DNA of 55,559 nucleotides from Bradyrhizobium genosp. SA-3 (lineage in GTDB: Bacteria; Pseudomonadota; Alphaproteobacteria; Rhizobiales; Xanthobacteraceae): contig NZ_PSRT01000050.1 in assembly GCF_004212635.1 (NCBI RefSeq), positions 1-55,559 on the forward strand. The letters run 5' to 3'. A model generated the notes under the pieces. The model saw only the letters and a program-made list of their open reading frames with translations. It made no database searches and was not told where the DNA came from. Positions 33,860 to 41,405 of the stretch are shown one piece after another. The position numbers were made by a program, and so were the translations under genes. Every line of letters begins with the position of its first letter. Positions within the stretch are counted from its first letter, which is position 1.

Positions 33860-34284
33860 TGGTCATGACGTCGCGCGCGGACAAGCTCGGTCGGATGGTC
33901 TCGCTGGTGAAGCTCCAGCTCCGGCTGTCCGAATGGCAGCTTGCGCAATTGCGCCAGCAGGAGCGCAGCCTGCAGGACGAGCAGGAATGGCTGGTAGGGG
34001 CCCTGAACGAAGGGAAGCCGCCGGCGGGATCATCAAGCGAATCGATCGCGCGGCGCCTCACCAGGACGAGCGTCGGCGCCCGCGCGGTTCAGGCGCAGGC
34101 ATCGCAGCAGCTCGACCTGGTTCGCTCGGAGAGCCGCCGTGTGAAACAGCTCGAGCAGGTCGCGAAAGCGGCGCTCGCCGACAAGCTTCGCGACGCGGAG
34201 AAGCGCTCGCTCGAGGAAATGACGGGCACAAGCCCAGCCGTGCGCGAGTGGACGCCGCGGCCAGCCAGCCGGAACAAGACATGA
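33859..34284 (+). CDS. FliJ-like coiled-coil flagellar protein
   Basis: A 141-residue soluble, very basic, mostly helical protein (KLQLRLSEWQLAQLRQQERS, then VRSESRRVKQLEQVAKAALA). The heptad pattern, size and position after fliR suggest a FliJ-type export chaperone/ATPase stalk, but sequence alone does not prove it. The ATG at 33859 overlaps the fliR stop; ATG 33865 is possible. The stop overlaps the next gene by 4 bases. Confidence 0.65.
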   Translation: MVMTSRADKLGRMVSLVKLQLRLSEWQLAQLRQQERSLQDEQEWLVGALNEGKPPAGSSSESIARRLTRTSVGARAVQAQASQQLDLVRSESRRVKQLEQVAKAALADKLRDAEKRSLEEMTGTSPAVREWTPRPASRNKT

Positions 34285-34760
34285 TCGTGACAGCGACACC
34301 CGACCTCGTTCTCGACGTCCTCGAAGCTGGTGACCCCGTGGCGCAGCGCGTGGCCACCGCGAAGCTCGATGCGCCGAAATCATCGGATGTCGATTTCGCC
34401 GCCACGATGGAGGCGGAAGTCGGCAAGGCCAAGGCTGCTGCTGTCGATCAATCCGCGACGAAGATTGCCGACGCGCAGTCGGGCGCAGTGAACGGCGCGC
34501 CGGTGCAGGTGATCAAGGCGCCGGCCTCCGGCGAGGTATACCGGAAGTTCGAGGCCTTCATTCTCCAGACCTTCGTCGAGACGATGTTGCCGAAGGAGTC
34601 GGAGGAGGTCTTCGGCAAGGGCACGGCCGGCGGCGTCTGGAAGTCGATGCTGGCGGAGCAGCTCGGTAGTCAGCTGGCCAAGGGCAAGGGCATTGGCATT
34701 GCCAGGCAGCTCGCTGCCGCGCATCCGGCAGGACCGGACGTTGCGGGGAAGGCCGGATAG
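34281..34760 (+). CDS. flgJ: Rod-binding (FlgJ N-terminal type) protein
   Basis: A 159-residue protein whose C-terminal half is the rod-binding domain (KFEAFILQTFVETMLPKESE, FGKGTAGGVWKSMLAEQLGS) found in the N-terminal part of FlgJ; it caps and folds the rod. The muramidase domain of enteric FlgJ is absent, as is usual in alphaproteobacteria; a separate lytic transglycosylase is encoded at 24972. Confidence 0.85.
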   Translation: MIVTATPDLVLDVLEAGDPVAQRVATAKLDAPKSSDVDFAATMEAEVGKAKAAAVDQSATKIADAQSGAVNGAPVQVIKAPASGEVYRKFEAFILQTFVETMLPKESEEVFGKGTAGGVWKSMLAEQLGSQLAKGKGIGIARQLAAAHPAGPDVAGKAG

Positions 34761-34801
34761 CGATCCGGGAATGGTGACAGAAGTTGAAGGGTGAATTTCC
34801 T

Positions 34802-35314
34802 ATGCAGGCACAACAAGGCGCGGCGGCCCTGGTGATGGAACAGCCGGTCGCGGACATCGAGGCGACGACGACGGGAGCAGCAGCAGGCGATGCGCTGCTG
34901 CCCGTGCTCCTGCCGAATCCCGGCGGCGAGGTGGTGATCGAGGGCACTGACGCAGCGAGATCGGACGAGATGCGCGGCCTGCTGGCGGCGATCCGCCGGC
35001 TCGAAAGCATCGTCGAGGAGGAGACGGCAGCGCTCGCGGCCGGAAAGAAGATCGATTTCGACGATTTCAGCGCCCGGAAGAGCCGGAGCATGCTCGAATT
35101 CGTCCGCCTGATGCGGGCACGGGTGCATCTCGGCGGCGAGATCGAGATCACCGAGGAGATCCAGCGGTTGCGCGAGAAGCTGGAGCGGAATCGCTCCGTC
35201 CTCGAAATGCATTACGACGCGGTGCGCGAGGTCGCGACCATCATCGTCAAGGCGATCAAGGATGCCGAGTCGGACGGCACCTATACCGGCCGCGCAACAC
35301 AGGATGGAAAATGA
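34802..35314 (+). CDS. FlgN-like export chaperone
   Basis: A 170-residue soluble protein. An Ala/Glu-rich N-terminus precedes a long helical part (MRGLLAAIRRLESIVEEETA, SRSMLEFVRLMRARVHLGGE, LREKLERNRSVLEMHYDAVR) with the pattern of FlgN, the chaperone for FlgK and FlgL. The family is divergent and the call rests on helix layout and context. The ATG at 34802 was chosen; an in-frame TTG at 34784 is less likely. It overlaps the next gene by 4 bases. Confidence 0.65.
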   Translation: MQAQQGAAALVMEQPVADIEATTTGAAAGDALLPVLLPNPGGEVVIEGTDAARSDEMRGLLAAIRRLESIVEEETAALAAGKKIDFDDFSARKSRSMLEFVRLMRARVHLGGEIEITEEIQRLREKLERNRSVLEMHYDAVREVATIIVKAIKDAESDGTYTGRATQDGK

Positions 35315-35769
35315 TCAGGCTGGTGCTGGCCGGGCTCTGGGTATGCATCCTCACCGCAGGCACGAGCTATGCCGTGGCCTATTGGAAGGAAAACGGCAGC
35401 CTGCTGCCGGCGAAGGACGAGTATCTCGAGGGGCTGCAATATCAGAAGACGCGGGCGCTGAGCGTGCCCATGGTCGAGAACGGCAACGTGCAGGGCTACA
35501 TCGTCGCGCGCTTCGTCTACACGGTTGAGGCGCGGACCATGCATCAGCTCAACGTTCCGCCGGAGCCGTTCGTCGTCGACGAGGCCTTCCGCAGGATCTA
35601 TGCCGACGACCGGCTCGATTTCAGGAAGCTCGCCCGCTACGACCTCTCCGTCCTCACGACGGCCATCAAGCAGCGCGTCAACGAGCGGATGCAGGCCGAC
35701 GTGGTCCAGGACGTCCTGGTCGAGGACTTCAACTACGTGTCGAAGGAAGAATTCCAGCAGAAGCCGTAG
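35311..35769 (+). CDS. Membrane-anchored FliL-like protein
   Basis: A 152-residue protein with one N-terminal membrane helix (MIRLVLAGLWVCILTAGTSY) and a periplasmic domain. The end of the domain (LDFRKLARYDLSVLTTAIKQ, RVNERMQADVVQDVLVEDFN) resembles the helix-strand end of FliL, where an IN-type helix leads into a V-x-V-x-F strand. A true FliL is encoded at 15074, so this would be a second, divergent member or an unrelated look-alike. Last gene of the flhA operon and convergent with lafR. Confidence 0.6.
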   Translation: MIRLVLAGLWVCILTAGTSYAVAYWKENGSLLPAKDEYLEGLQYQKTRALSVPMVENGNVQGYIVARFVYTVEARTMHQLNVPPEPFVVDEAFRRIYADDRLDFRKLARYDLSVLTTAIKQRVNERMQADVVQDVLVEDFNYVSKEEFQQKP

Positions 35770-35836
35770 CTCGATCTTCGTTGTCGCGGCGCTGCGCAGG
35801 CATTCCTGCCGCTTCCGTCAGCCTTCAGAACACTCC

Positions 35837-35866
35837 GGCCTCCGCGGGGATATCTCCGCGGAGGCC
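35837..35866. terminator. Bidirectional terminator hairpin between FliL-like gene and lafR
   Basis: GGCCTCCGCGG (35837-35847), loop GGATATCT, CCGCGGAGGCC (35856-35866): a perfect 11-bp stem between two converging genes (stops at 35769 and 35892). Confidence 0.75.
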
Positions 35867-35891
35867 GCCTTCGTATCGCTGTCTTGCCGCG

Positions 35892-36662
35892 CTAGTTACC
35901 TGCCGGATACGCTGCCGGGGCGGCGTGCGCCCTGTTCAGGAGGATGCCGACCTCGTCGAGCTCCTGCATCGGTACGTCGAGCGTCTCGCCGGCCGGGATG
36001 TTGAGGCGATACCCGACGTAGCGCCGGGCCACGATCGCGTCGAAGCCGAGGCGGTCGCGGAGCTTCTTGCGCAGCTTGCTGACGTGGCTCTCGATCACGC
36101 TCTCGTCGAAGGTCGACTCGAAGATGCCATAGACCGCGTTGAAGATCTGCGTCTTGGTGATCCACTTGCCGTGGTTGCTCACCATATATTCGAGAATGCG
36201 CAGTTCGCGGCGGGGCAGGGTGAGGGCGTGGCCCGCGATCTCGGGGTCACGACCGTTGAAGAAGACCTGGATCCTGGTCTCGCAGTGCCTTGGCAGTTCG
36301 CCTACCCGGCGGCGCGCGATCGCCGCCGTTCGGGCGAGGATTTCGCGCAGGTGGATCGGCACGTGCACGACGTCGTCGACGCCGGACTCGAACAGCTCCA
36401 GCGTGTTCTTGAGCATCTTCTGGCCGCTCATGGCGATGATCGGAGCCGAGGAGCGCTTGCGCATCGCCCGCGGCAGGCTTCCGCGGGCATCGCAGTCCCC
36501 GAGCAGGAAGGCGTCCACCGCCGCTAGATCCGATTCACTCGCAGATTGCAGCCAGTCCCAGAATTCTCCGGAGGAGAAGCCGATCGACGATACACCTTCG
36601 CGAACGAGCCCTCCGACGTAGCTGTTCGCGACGCTCTCGCGATCATCAACGATAATATACAT
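35892..36662 (-). CDS. lafR: FtcR/LafR-type flagellar master regulator (atypical OmpR family)
   Basis: A 256-residue transcription regulator. Residues 1-115 form a receiver-like domain beginning MYIIVDDRESV. Residues about 130-222 form an OmpR-type winged helix (LPRRELRILEYMVSNHGKWI, VIESHVSKLRKKLRDRLGFD, YVGYRL). The receiver is unusual. Asp6-Asp7 and Ser79 are in place and Asp56 may be the acceptor, but the invariant Lys after strand 5 is Val101 (HVPIHL). This fits the FtcR (Brucella), Rem (Sinorhizobium) and LafR (Bradyrhizobium) regulators. AGGGG lies 10 bases before the ATG. A longer in-frame reading to 36887 has no support. Confidence 0.88.
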   Translation of the reverse strand: MYIIVDDRESVANSYVGGLVREGVSSIGFSSGEFWDWLQSASESDLAAVDAFLLGDCDARGSLPRAMRKRSSAPIIAMSGQKMLKNTLELFESGVDDVVHVPIHLREILARTAAIARRRVGELPRHCETRIQVFFNGRDPEIAGHALTLPRRELRILEYMVSNHGKWITKTQIFNAVYGIFESTFDESVIESHVSKLRKKLRDRLGFDAIVARRYVGYRLNIPAGETLDVPMQELDEVGILLNRAHAAPAAYPAGN

Positions 36663-37483
36663 CAGTCTTTCGCCCCTGTTTCGCACTTGTTGCGCCCGGT
36701 TGGTTATTGTGATGCCCCGGCTCGGCAACGATGCTGTTTGACGACATTCCTTCCCGCGTATCGTTGTTATGGTTCCGATATTCGCGGGCAGCCCTACGCA
36801 TTCAGTGCCTGCGTCTCGCAGGCCTGCTACTTCGACTCGATACTGAACGCTTACTGCGTGAGGCCCGGCGGGTGTCTTACGGATCACCTCGCGGAGCGGA
36901 TTGAGAAACGACCTAGAACAGTTGCGCCAAGTTGCTCATCGCGTCCGAACACTACTGAACTGTGTCGATCTCCTCGCCAACTGACGAGAATCACTTGACT
37001 AGGACCGTAACGATTGCCCATTTCCGATCAAGCGTGCGCCACAAAGCGATTGCTACGTGTGCTTGATGCTGTTGGTTCGTTTCGAGTTGTTTCTTGATAT
37101 ATTCAAACGCATCAGTTGATTTGGATCTTGAACTAATTTTGCACCGTGGCATTCCTAAAGTTCCGCATCCCCGTATAATTACAGCCGTTTTGGGTGATGC
37201 TGCTCGTCATGCAAATTGAGGGGTTTTCAACCCGAGATTGACCCCCACCACCCTGTTTCCACATGCGACAATTCGACTCATGTGCAGCGGCGAGACTCCA
37301 GCTTGGCCAAATCTTGGCGAGGGTGTGTCTTTCGAGTCGCACTCTTGCCACGTGCATGACGTGTTCGACTCATCTGACGTCGCGTCGCGCGCCATGAAAA
37401 GTTTTTCGGTGCGCACGGTTCAGGCAAGCTTCGACACATAACGTTGCGGTTCGAAAGATCGAACCGAACGGAGCATTTCCAAA
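36663..37483. other. Long, lower-GC intergenic region upstream of lafR
   Basis: About 820 bases between divergent lafR and the 37484 gene, clearly poorer in GC than the surroundings, with no supportable gene. It contains GGGTT-TTC-AACCC (37221-37233) and a possible weak promoter-like box before the 37484 gene (AAGCTT at 37426-37431 and ATAA at 37438). It must hold the lafR promoter and any upstream control of the whole locus. Confidence 0.5.
37447..37466 (+). promoter_or_regulatory. Hairpin or operator before the 37484 gene
   Basis: CGGTTCG (37447-37453), loop AAAGAT, CGAACCG (37460-37466): a perfect 7-bp dyad. It lies directly before the ribosome site ACGGAG and 17 bases before the ATG, so it could act on translation or as a protein site. 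Confidence 0.45.
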
Positions 37484-38440
37484 ATGTTGTCCGATGGACA
37501 AGCTCGTCCCAACGCGAGCGCTGATGTTTCCGCGGCGGCGAAGCCGGCTCCGGAGGCGCGCGATACAAAGGACAATGCGGCACGAGCGACCAAGCCCGCA
37601 GCGAGCGCAAAGCGTGTTTCGGCTGCGGCGAGCGATGAAGCTCTGGCGAAAGAAGCGCTCGAGGGGCTGAAGCGTATTCGCGCCAAGGCGCGCCTCGACA
37701 AGATGGCGATACCGAAACCCGCCCCGGTCGTGATCAAGCCGGCCGTGATCGTGGCCAAGCCGCCGCCGCCGCGCCCGGCATGGGTAGCGCCGCTCGCAAC
37801 ACTGGCGGTCGCCGCCATCCTGGTGGTCTGCGCCTGCACTGGCGTGATCGCCTATCTCACCACGACGCAGCCCGTCCAGAACAACGTCGCGGCCAATACA
37901 GAGATCAGGAATCTGCGCGAGACGGTCGCGCAACTGCGCAAGCAGGTGTCGGGCGTATCCGAAAATCTCGACGGGCTGCGTACCGCGGTCGATCAATCCA
38001 GCAAGGCGACCAATGACCGCTTCGGCAGGTTTGCCGAGAACCTGGACCGCATCGAGCGGGTGAGCTCGTCCTCCACAGTGAAGCTCGATAAGCTCGCCCA
38101 AGGGCAGGCTCAGGTACAGGCCCAGGCTCCGGTGCCGGCAACTGTGGCATCGCAGCCGCCATCATCGCAGGCAATGCCGATGGTGGCTTCGGCCGCTGCG
38201 CCCGAGGTCACGGGCTCGCTTGCTCCGTCGGCGCCGCGCAAGGTGATCAAGGGCTGGTCAGTCCGCCAGGCCTATGAGGGAATTGCGATCCTGCAAAGCC
38301 CGAACGGCGTCATCGAGGCCGTGCTGGGACAGCAGGTACCCGGGCTCGGCCGTATCGAGGACATCAGGAACGAGAACGGGCGTCTGGTGGTGGAGTCCAG
38401 CGGAGGCGTCGTCTATTCGTCGCGCAAGGCAACGCCCTGA
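37484..38440 (+). CDS. Single-pass membrane protein of unknown function
   Basis: A 318-residue protein. A cytoplasmic Ala/Lys/Pro-rich part (1-100) is followed by one membrane helix (VAPLATLAVAAILVVCACTG, about 101-120). A coiled coil follows (TEIRNLRETVAQLRKQVSGV and LDGLRTAVDQSSKATNDRFG), then a Q/A-rich linker and a compact C-terminal domain (about 250-312: VIKGWSVRQAYEGIAILQSP, QQVPGLGRIEDI). I do not recognise a named family. It lies between lafR and the second MarR gene, so a link to the flagellum is possible but only by position. Confidence 0.8.
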   Translation: MLSDGQARPNASADVSAAAKPAPEARDTKDNAARATKPAASAKRVSAAASDEALAKEALEGLKRIRAKARLDKMAIPKPAPVVIKPAVIVAKPPPPRPAWVAPLATLAVAAILVVCACTGVIAYLTTTQPVQNNVAANTEIRNLRETVAQLRKQVSGVSENLDGLRTAVDQSSKATNDRFGRFAENLDRIERVSSSSTVKLDKLAQGQAQVQAQAPVPATVASQPPSSQAMPMVASAAAPEVTGSLAPSAPRKVIKGWSVRQAYEGIAILQSPNGVIEAVLGQQVPGLGRIEDIRNENGRLVVESSGGVVYSSRKATP

Positions 38441-38453
38441 TCGATGGAGTCTT

Positions 38454-39032
38454 CTATTGGCGGTGATGCTCGAAGCTGGTGCATAGCAGATCAACCTCGG
38501 CCTCGGCGATCGGCGCGCGAAAAAGGCGACAGCTGAACTCCACCGTCGTCTTGCTGTCCGTGGCGGTGCGATCTTCCCGGAGGAAGATGCATCGCCGGCA
38601 AATGTCGGTGTGGTGCCGCTGCTCGGCTGCGTCCGACTGATCCAGCACGTGCCGCAACGTGTCGCGAAAGCGGATCTTGACGTCGTCGTCGAGGACGGCG
38701 ATCGCCTCGACGAGAACGTTGACGGGGTCGCGCACCAGGAACCTCTTGCCCTGCTGCGTCACGCTCAGCATCACCGAGCGCTTGTCCTTGGCCGAGCGCT
38801 TCCGCTCGAGATAGCCGAGCCGCTCCAGCTCGCCGATGATGAATGAGGCGGTGCCGCGCGTGGTGCCGACGTAACTAGCCAGCGCCGAAGGTGTCCGCGA
38901 GAACGGGTTGGCGCGGGAGAGGAAGCGCAACGCCATCCACTCGCGGTCGCGCAATCCGTGCTTGGTGCCTTCGAACCACAGGATACGCGCGACCTGCTCC
39001 AACAGTTCAATCGATTCGCGAGCCAAATTCAT
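38454..39032 (-). CDS. MarR-type winged-helix regulator with C-terminal cysteine motif (paralog 2)
   Basis: A 192-residue paralog of the protein at 604-1239: MNLARESIELLEQVARILWF, GLRDREWMALRFLSRANPFS, a wing KRSAKDKRSVMLSVTQQGKR, then CRRC, FSC and LLC with almost the same spacing (CX2C, X19, C, X15, C). It ends just before the convergent gene stop at 38440. It marks the outer right edge of the flagellar locus as its paralog marks the left. Ligand and targets are unknown; a bound metal or Fe-S cluster is inferred from the cysteines. Confidence 0.85.
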   Translation of the reverse strand: MNLARESIELLEQVARILWFEGTKHGLRDREWMALRFLSRANPFSRTPSALASYVGTTRGTASFIIGELERLGYLERKRSAKDKRSVMLSVTQQGKRFLVRDPVNVLVEAIAVLDDDVKIRFRDTLRHVLDQSDAAEQRHHTDICRRCIFLREDRTATDSKTTVEFSCRLFRAPIAEAEVDLLCTSFEHHRQ

Positions 39033-39048
39033 TTCAATTCCAGGTCGG

Positions 39049-39060
39049 ATAAAGCTTTAT
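39049..39060. promoter_or_regulatory. 12-bp palindrome upstream of MarR paralog 2
   Basis: ATAAAGCTTTAT, a perfect palindrome 16 bases before the start codon of the minus-strand MarR gene, followed by another palindrome TCAATTGA at 39061-39068. The position suits an autoregulatory operator or part of the promoter. Confidence 0.4.
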
Positions 39061-39582
39061 TCAATTGAGCCCTGAGTAAGCGCAATCTGGGTGGACGAGA
39101 ATGAAGCACTCGGGCGATCCTTCGTCTGGTCGGACGGCAGTTCGCGCGGGGACTACCCTTCTCCGTTTCCGGAGATGGAACTTCCGGCCGTGGAACTAGG
39201 ACGTCACAAAGAAAGTTCGAGTAAATCGCTCGGCTCAACTGCTCTGAAAATTTCAATCAAATCACAACGGCTCGCGCCCGGATTGACGGCGATGTGCGAT
39301 CACTGAGCAATATGATGTGTCGCTCCGGCCATGATGACGCCCATTTGTTGCAACGGAGCGCGTCGATTTGCGCGAGGACGCGGATCGTCGGTGGCATCTC
39401 CCGCATGGACTGCGGCGGGAGAACCGCAGTTTTCGGTTAATGGATATTGCGCCGCAACGTGGCCAAGCGGTTAAATCCGGCACACGATCATATCTGGGAA
39501 AGCCTGGCGAGTGGCAATCGCAGGCGGCGCCGCATTGAGGATTGCGGCTCCACCGTCACTTCGTCATTGCGCAATCGATGAT

Positions 39583-39612
39583 GTCCCGGACCTGCCCCGG
39601 CATGTCTGGGAC
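39583..39612. repeat. Partial dispersed palindrome
   Basis: GTCCCGGAC (39583-39591) and GTCTGGGAC (39604-39612) form a stem with one mismatch. The wording resembles the composite repeat at 379-513, so it is probably a degraded copy of the same family. Confidence 0.45.
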
Positions 39613-39622
39613 GCGCCCGGCC

Positions 39623-40471
39623 CTATCGTCCTTCGCCCGTGCGCCACAGCGCATCGAGGCCGTGCCGATAGGTCGGGAAGGCGAGCGTGACGCCGAGCTC
39701 GCGCTTCAATTTCGCGTTGGAGACCCGGGCGCTGCTGGCATAGAAGCTGCGGGCCATCGCCGACATCTCGGCGGTCGCGAACGCTTCTTCCGGCGGCGGT
39801 GCAACGCCCATCAGCTGCGCGGCGTAGGCGATCACGTCCTGTGGCGACGCGGGCTCGTCGTCGCACACGTTCCAGGTGCCACCGCCTTGGTGATGAATCG
39901 CGGCCATGATCACGCTTGCGATGTCGTCGACGTGGATGCGGTTGAAGACCTGTCCCGGCTTGATGATGCGCCGGGCCGTTCCCGCCCGCAGCGTCGCCAG
40001 CGCGTTGCGGCCGGGACCGTAGATGCCGGCAAGTCGCAGAATCGCGACGTCGCCGCTTGACGCACCCGTCCAGGCTTGCTCCGCTGCGATCCGCATTTGC
40101 GTGCGCTCGAGCGCAGCCTGCGGCGGCGTGCTCTCGTCCACCCACCCGCCTGCGTGATCGCCATATACGCCAATTGTGGAGAGATAGACGACCTTGCGGC
40201 GGCCCGCCGCCAGCACGTTGCCGAACGCCGCCAGCGCGGGATCGCCGGCGCGGCCGGGCGGGATCGAGATGAGAAGGACGTCGGCGTCGCTGATGCGTTC
40301 GGCCGTCGTGCGATCCGGATCAGTCCCGGAGAAGGGATGCACCTCGATGCTGGCGAGATCATCCCGCTGCTCGGGATCGCGCACGGTGCCGGCGACGTGC
40401 GAGAAGGCGCCGCCGAACCTGCGGACGAAGTGCCTGGCGCTATAGCCGAAGCCAAGAATGAAGAGCCGCAT
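39623..40471 (-). CDS. SDR-family NAD(P)-dependent epimerase-like protein
   Basis: A 282-residue protein with a Rossmann N-terminus (MRLFILGFGYSARHFVRRFG) and the extended-SDR pattern VYLSTIGVYGDHAGGWVDES, then LRLAGIYGPGRNALATLRAG and FNRIHVDDIASVI. The glycine motif GFGYSAR resembles YeeZ-type atypical SDR proteins. The substrate is unknown. The start at 40471 was chosen because it begins at the first strand; the upstream extension is low-complexity. Divergent from the HAD gene. Confidence 0.85.
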   Translation of the reverse strand: MRLFILGFGYSARHFVRRFGGAFSHVAGTVRDPEQRDDLASIEVHPFSGTDPDRTTAERISDADVLLISIPPGRAGDPALAAFGNVLAAGRRKVVYLSTIGVYGDHAGGWVDESTPPQAALERTQMRIAAEQAWTGASSGDVAILRLAGIYGPGRNALATLRAGTARRIIKPGQVFNRIHVDDIASVIMAAIHHQGGGTWNVCDDEPASPQDVIAYAAQLMGVAPPPEEAFATAEMSAMARSFYASSARVSNAKLKRELGVTLAFPTYRHGLDALWRTGEGR

Positions 40472-40620
40472 GCGTCTGCCGTGCTGGTCGGAGTTCCCGT
40501 CGCGCCGCCGCGCGCCTCTCCGCTCATAAGAGATTTTTGGGGCCGGCAAAAGATATTGCGATTTGTCTGACCTGCGGCCTCGGGCGATGGTCACCCGGGC
40601 GTCAGGAGAAATCATCGATC

Positions 40621-41358
40621 ATGCAGGCAGAAGCACCCGCCCCGTTAGCATGCGAGGCCGCCGAGCTGATCCGGCGCGCCGCCGCGCTGATCTTCGATGT
40701 CGACGGCACGCTGGCCGAAACCGAGGAGCTGCATCGACAGGCCTTCAATCATGCCTTCTCGTGCCACGGGCTCGGCTGGGAGTGGGACCGAGCCGTCTAC
40801 AAAGACCTGCTGCGGGTGACTGGGGGCAAGGAACGCATGCGCGCCTACCATTCAAGGCTACGGATCGCCCAGCCATTGGCGGACGCGGATATCGCGGAGC
40901 TTCACCGCATCAAGACCGCCCATTATGCCGAGCTGGTCGAGACCGGCTGCTGCCACTTACGGCCCGGCGTGGCGGAGCTGCTCGCCGCGGCGAGGGAGCG
41001 CGGCCAGCGGCTCGCGATCGCGACCACTACTTCTCACGGCAATATCGACGCACTGCTCTCGCAGGCGCTGGGGACGGGCTGGGCCGGGGATTTCGACGCG
41101 ATCGTTGCCGGCGACGACGTGCGGCATAAGAAGCCCGCGCCGGACGTCTATTTAGAGGTCCTGGCGCGGCTGAGGCTGACTGCGCACGACTGCGTGGCGA
41201 TCGAAGACTCCGCCAATGGCCTGATCGCGGCCTCACGTGCCGGCATACCGGTTCTGATCACGCGCAGCATGTTCTTCCGGGACGATGATTTCAGCCATGC
41301 GCGGGTCGTGCTGGACGATCTGTCTGGGCTTGGACCAGACGGCAGAACAAGAAAATGA
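40621..41358 (+). CDS. HAD-superfamily phosphatase, CbbY/phosphoglucomutase-like
   Basis: A 245-residue HAD hydrolase. Motif I is FDVDGTLAETEELHRQAF with the nucleophile Asp, motif II is IATTTS, motif III KKPAPDVY and motif IV VAIEDSANGL. A helical cap lies between motif I and II (GGKERMRAY). This pattern is that of CbbY/GPH-type sugar-phosphate phosphatases. The exact substrate cannot be told. Start ATG 40621 begins MQAEAPAPLACEAAELIRRA; an upstream reading adds an unrelated tail. Confidence 0.85.
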   Translation: MQAEAPAPLACEAAELIRRAAALIFDVDGTLAETEELHRQAFNHAFSCHGLGWEWDRAVYKDLLRVTGGKERMRAYHSRLRIAQPLADADIAELHRIKTAHYAELVETGCCHLRPGVAELLAAARERGQRLAIATTTSHGNIDALLSQALGTGWAGDFDAIVAGDDVRHKKPAPDVYLEVLARLRLTAHDCVAIEDSANGLIAASRAGIPVLITRSMFFRDDDFSHARVVLDDLSGLGPDGRTRK

Positions 41359-41380
41359 AAAAACAACCCCATGCACAGTA

Positions 41381-41398
41381 GATCACGCCGGCGTGATC
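41381..41398. terminator. Perfect 18-bp palindrome between converging genes
   Basis: GATCACGCCGGCGTGATC lies between the HAD stop (41358) and the stop of the minus-strand NTF2-like gene (41406). It folds as a 7-bp stem with CCGG loop. On the minus strand a run of T follows some 20 bases later. Bidirectional termination is likely; a protein site is possible. Confidence 0.5.
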
Positions 41399-41405
41399 GC
41401 CATCT

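Larger units (their letters stand above)
39033..39622. other. Intergenic region between MarR paralog 2 and the epimerase-like gene
   Basis: About 590 bases with no gene I can support; open frames at 39091-39306 (+) and 39029-39256 (-) have no recognisable content. It contains the palindrome near the MarR start and a partial dispersed repeat near 39583-39612. Confidence 0.45.

Noticed and set aside
39091..39306. Possible small gene of 71 codons
   Set aside because: There is no clear ribosome site, no domain and no partner; its composition is not convincingly protein-like.
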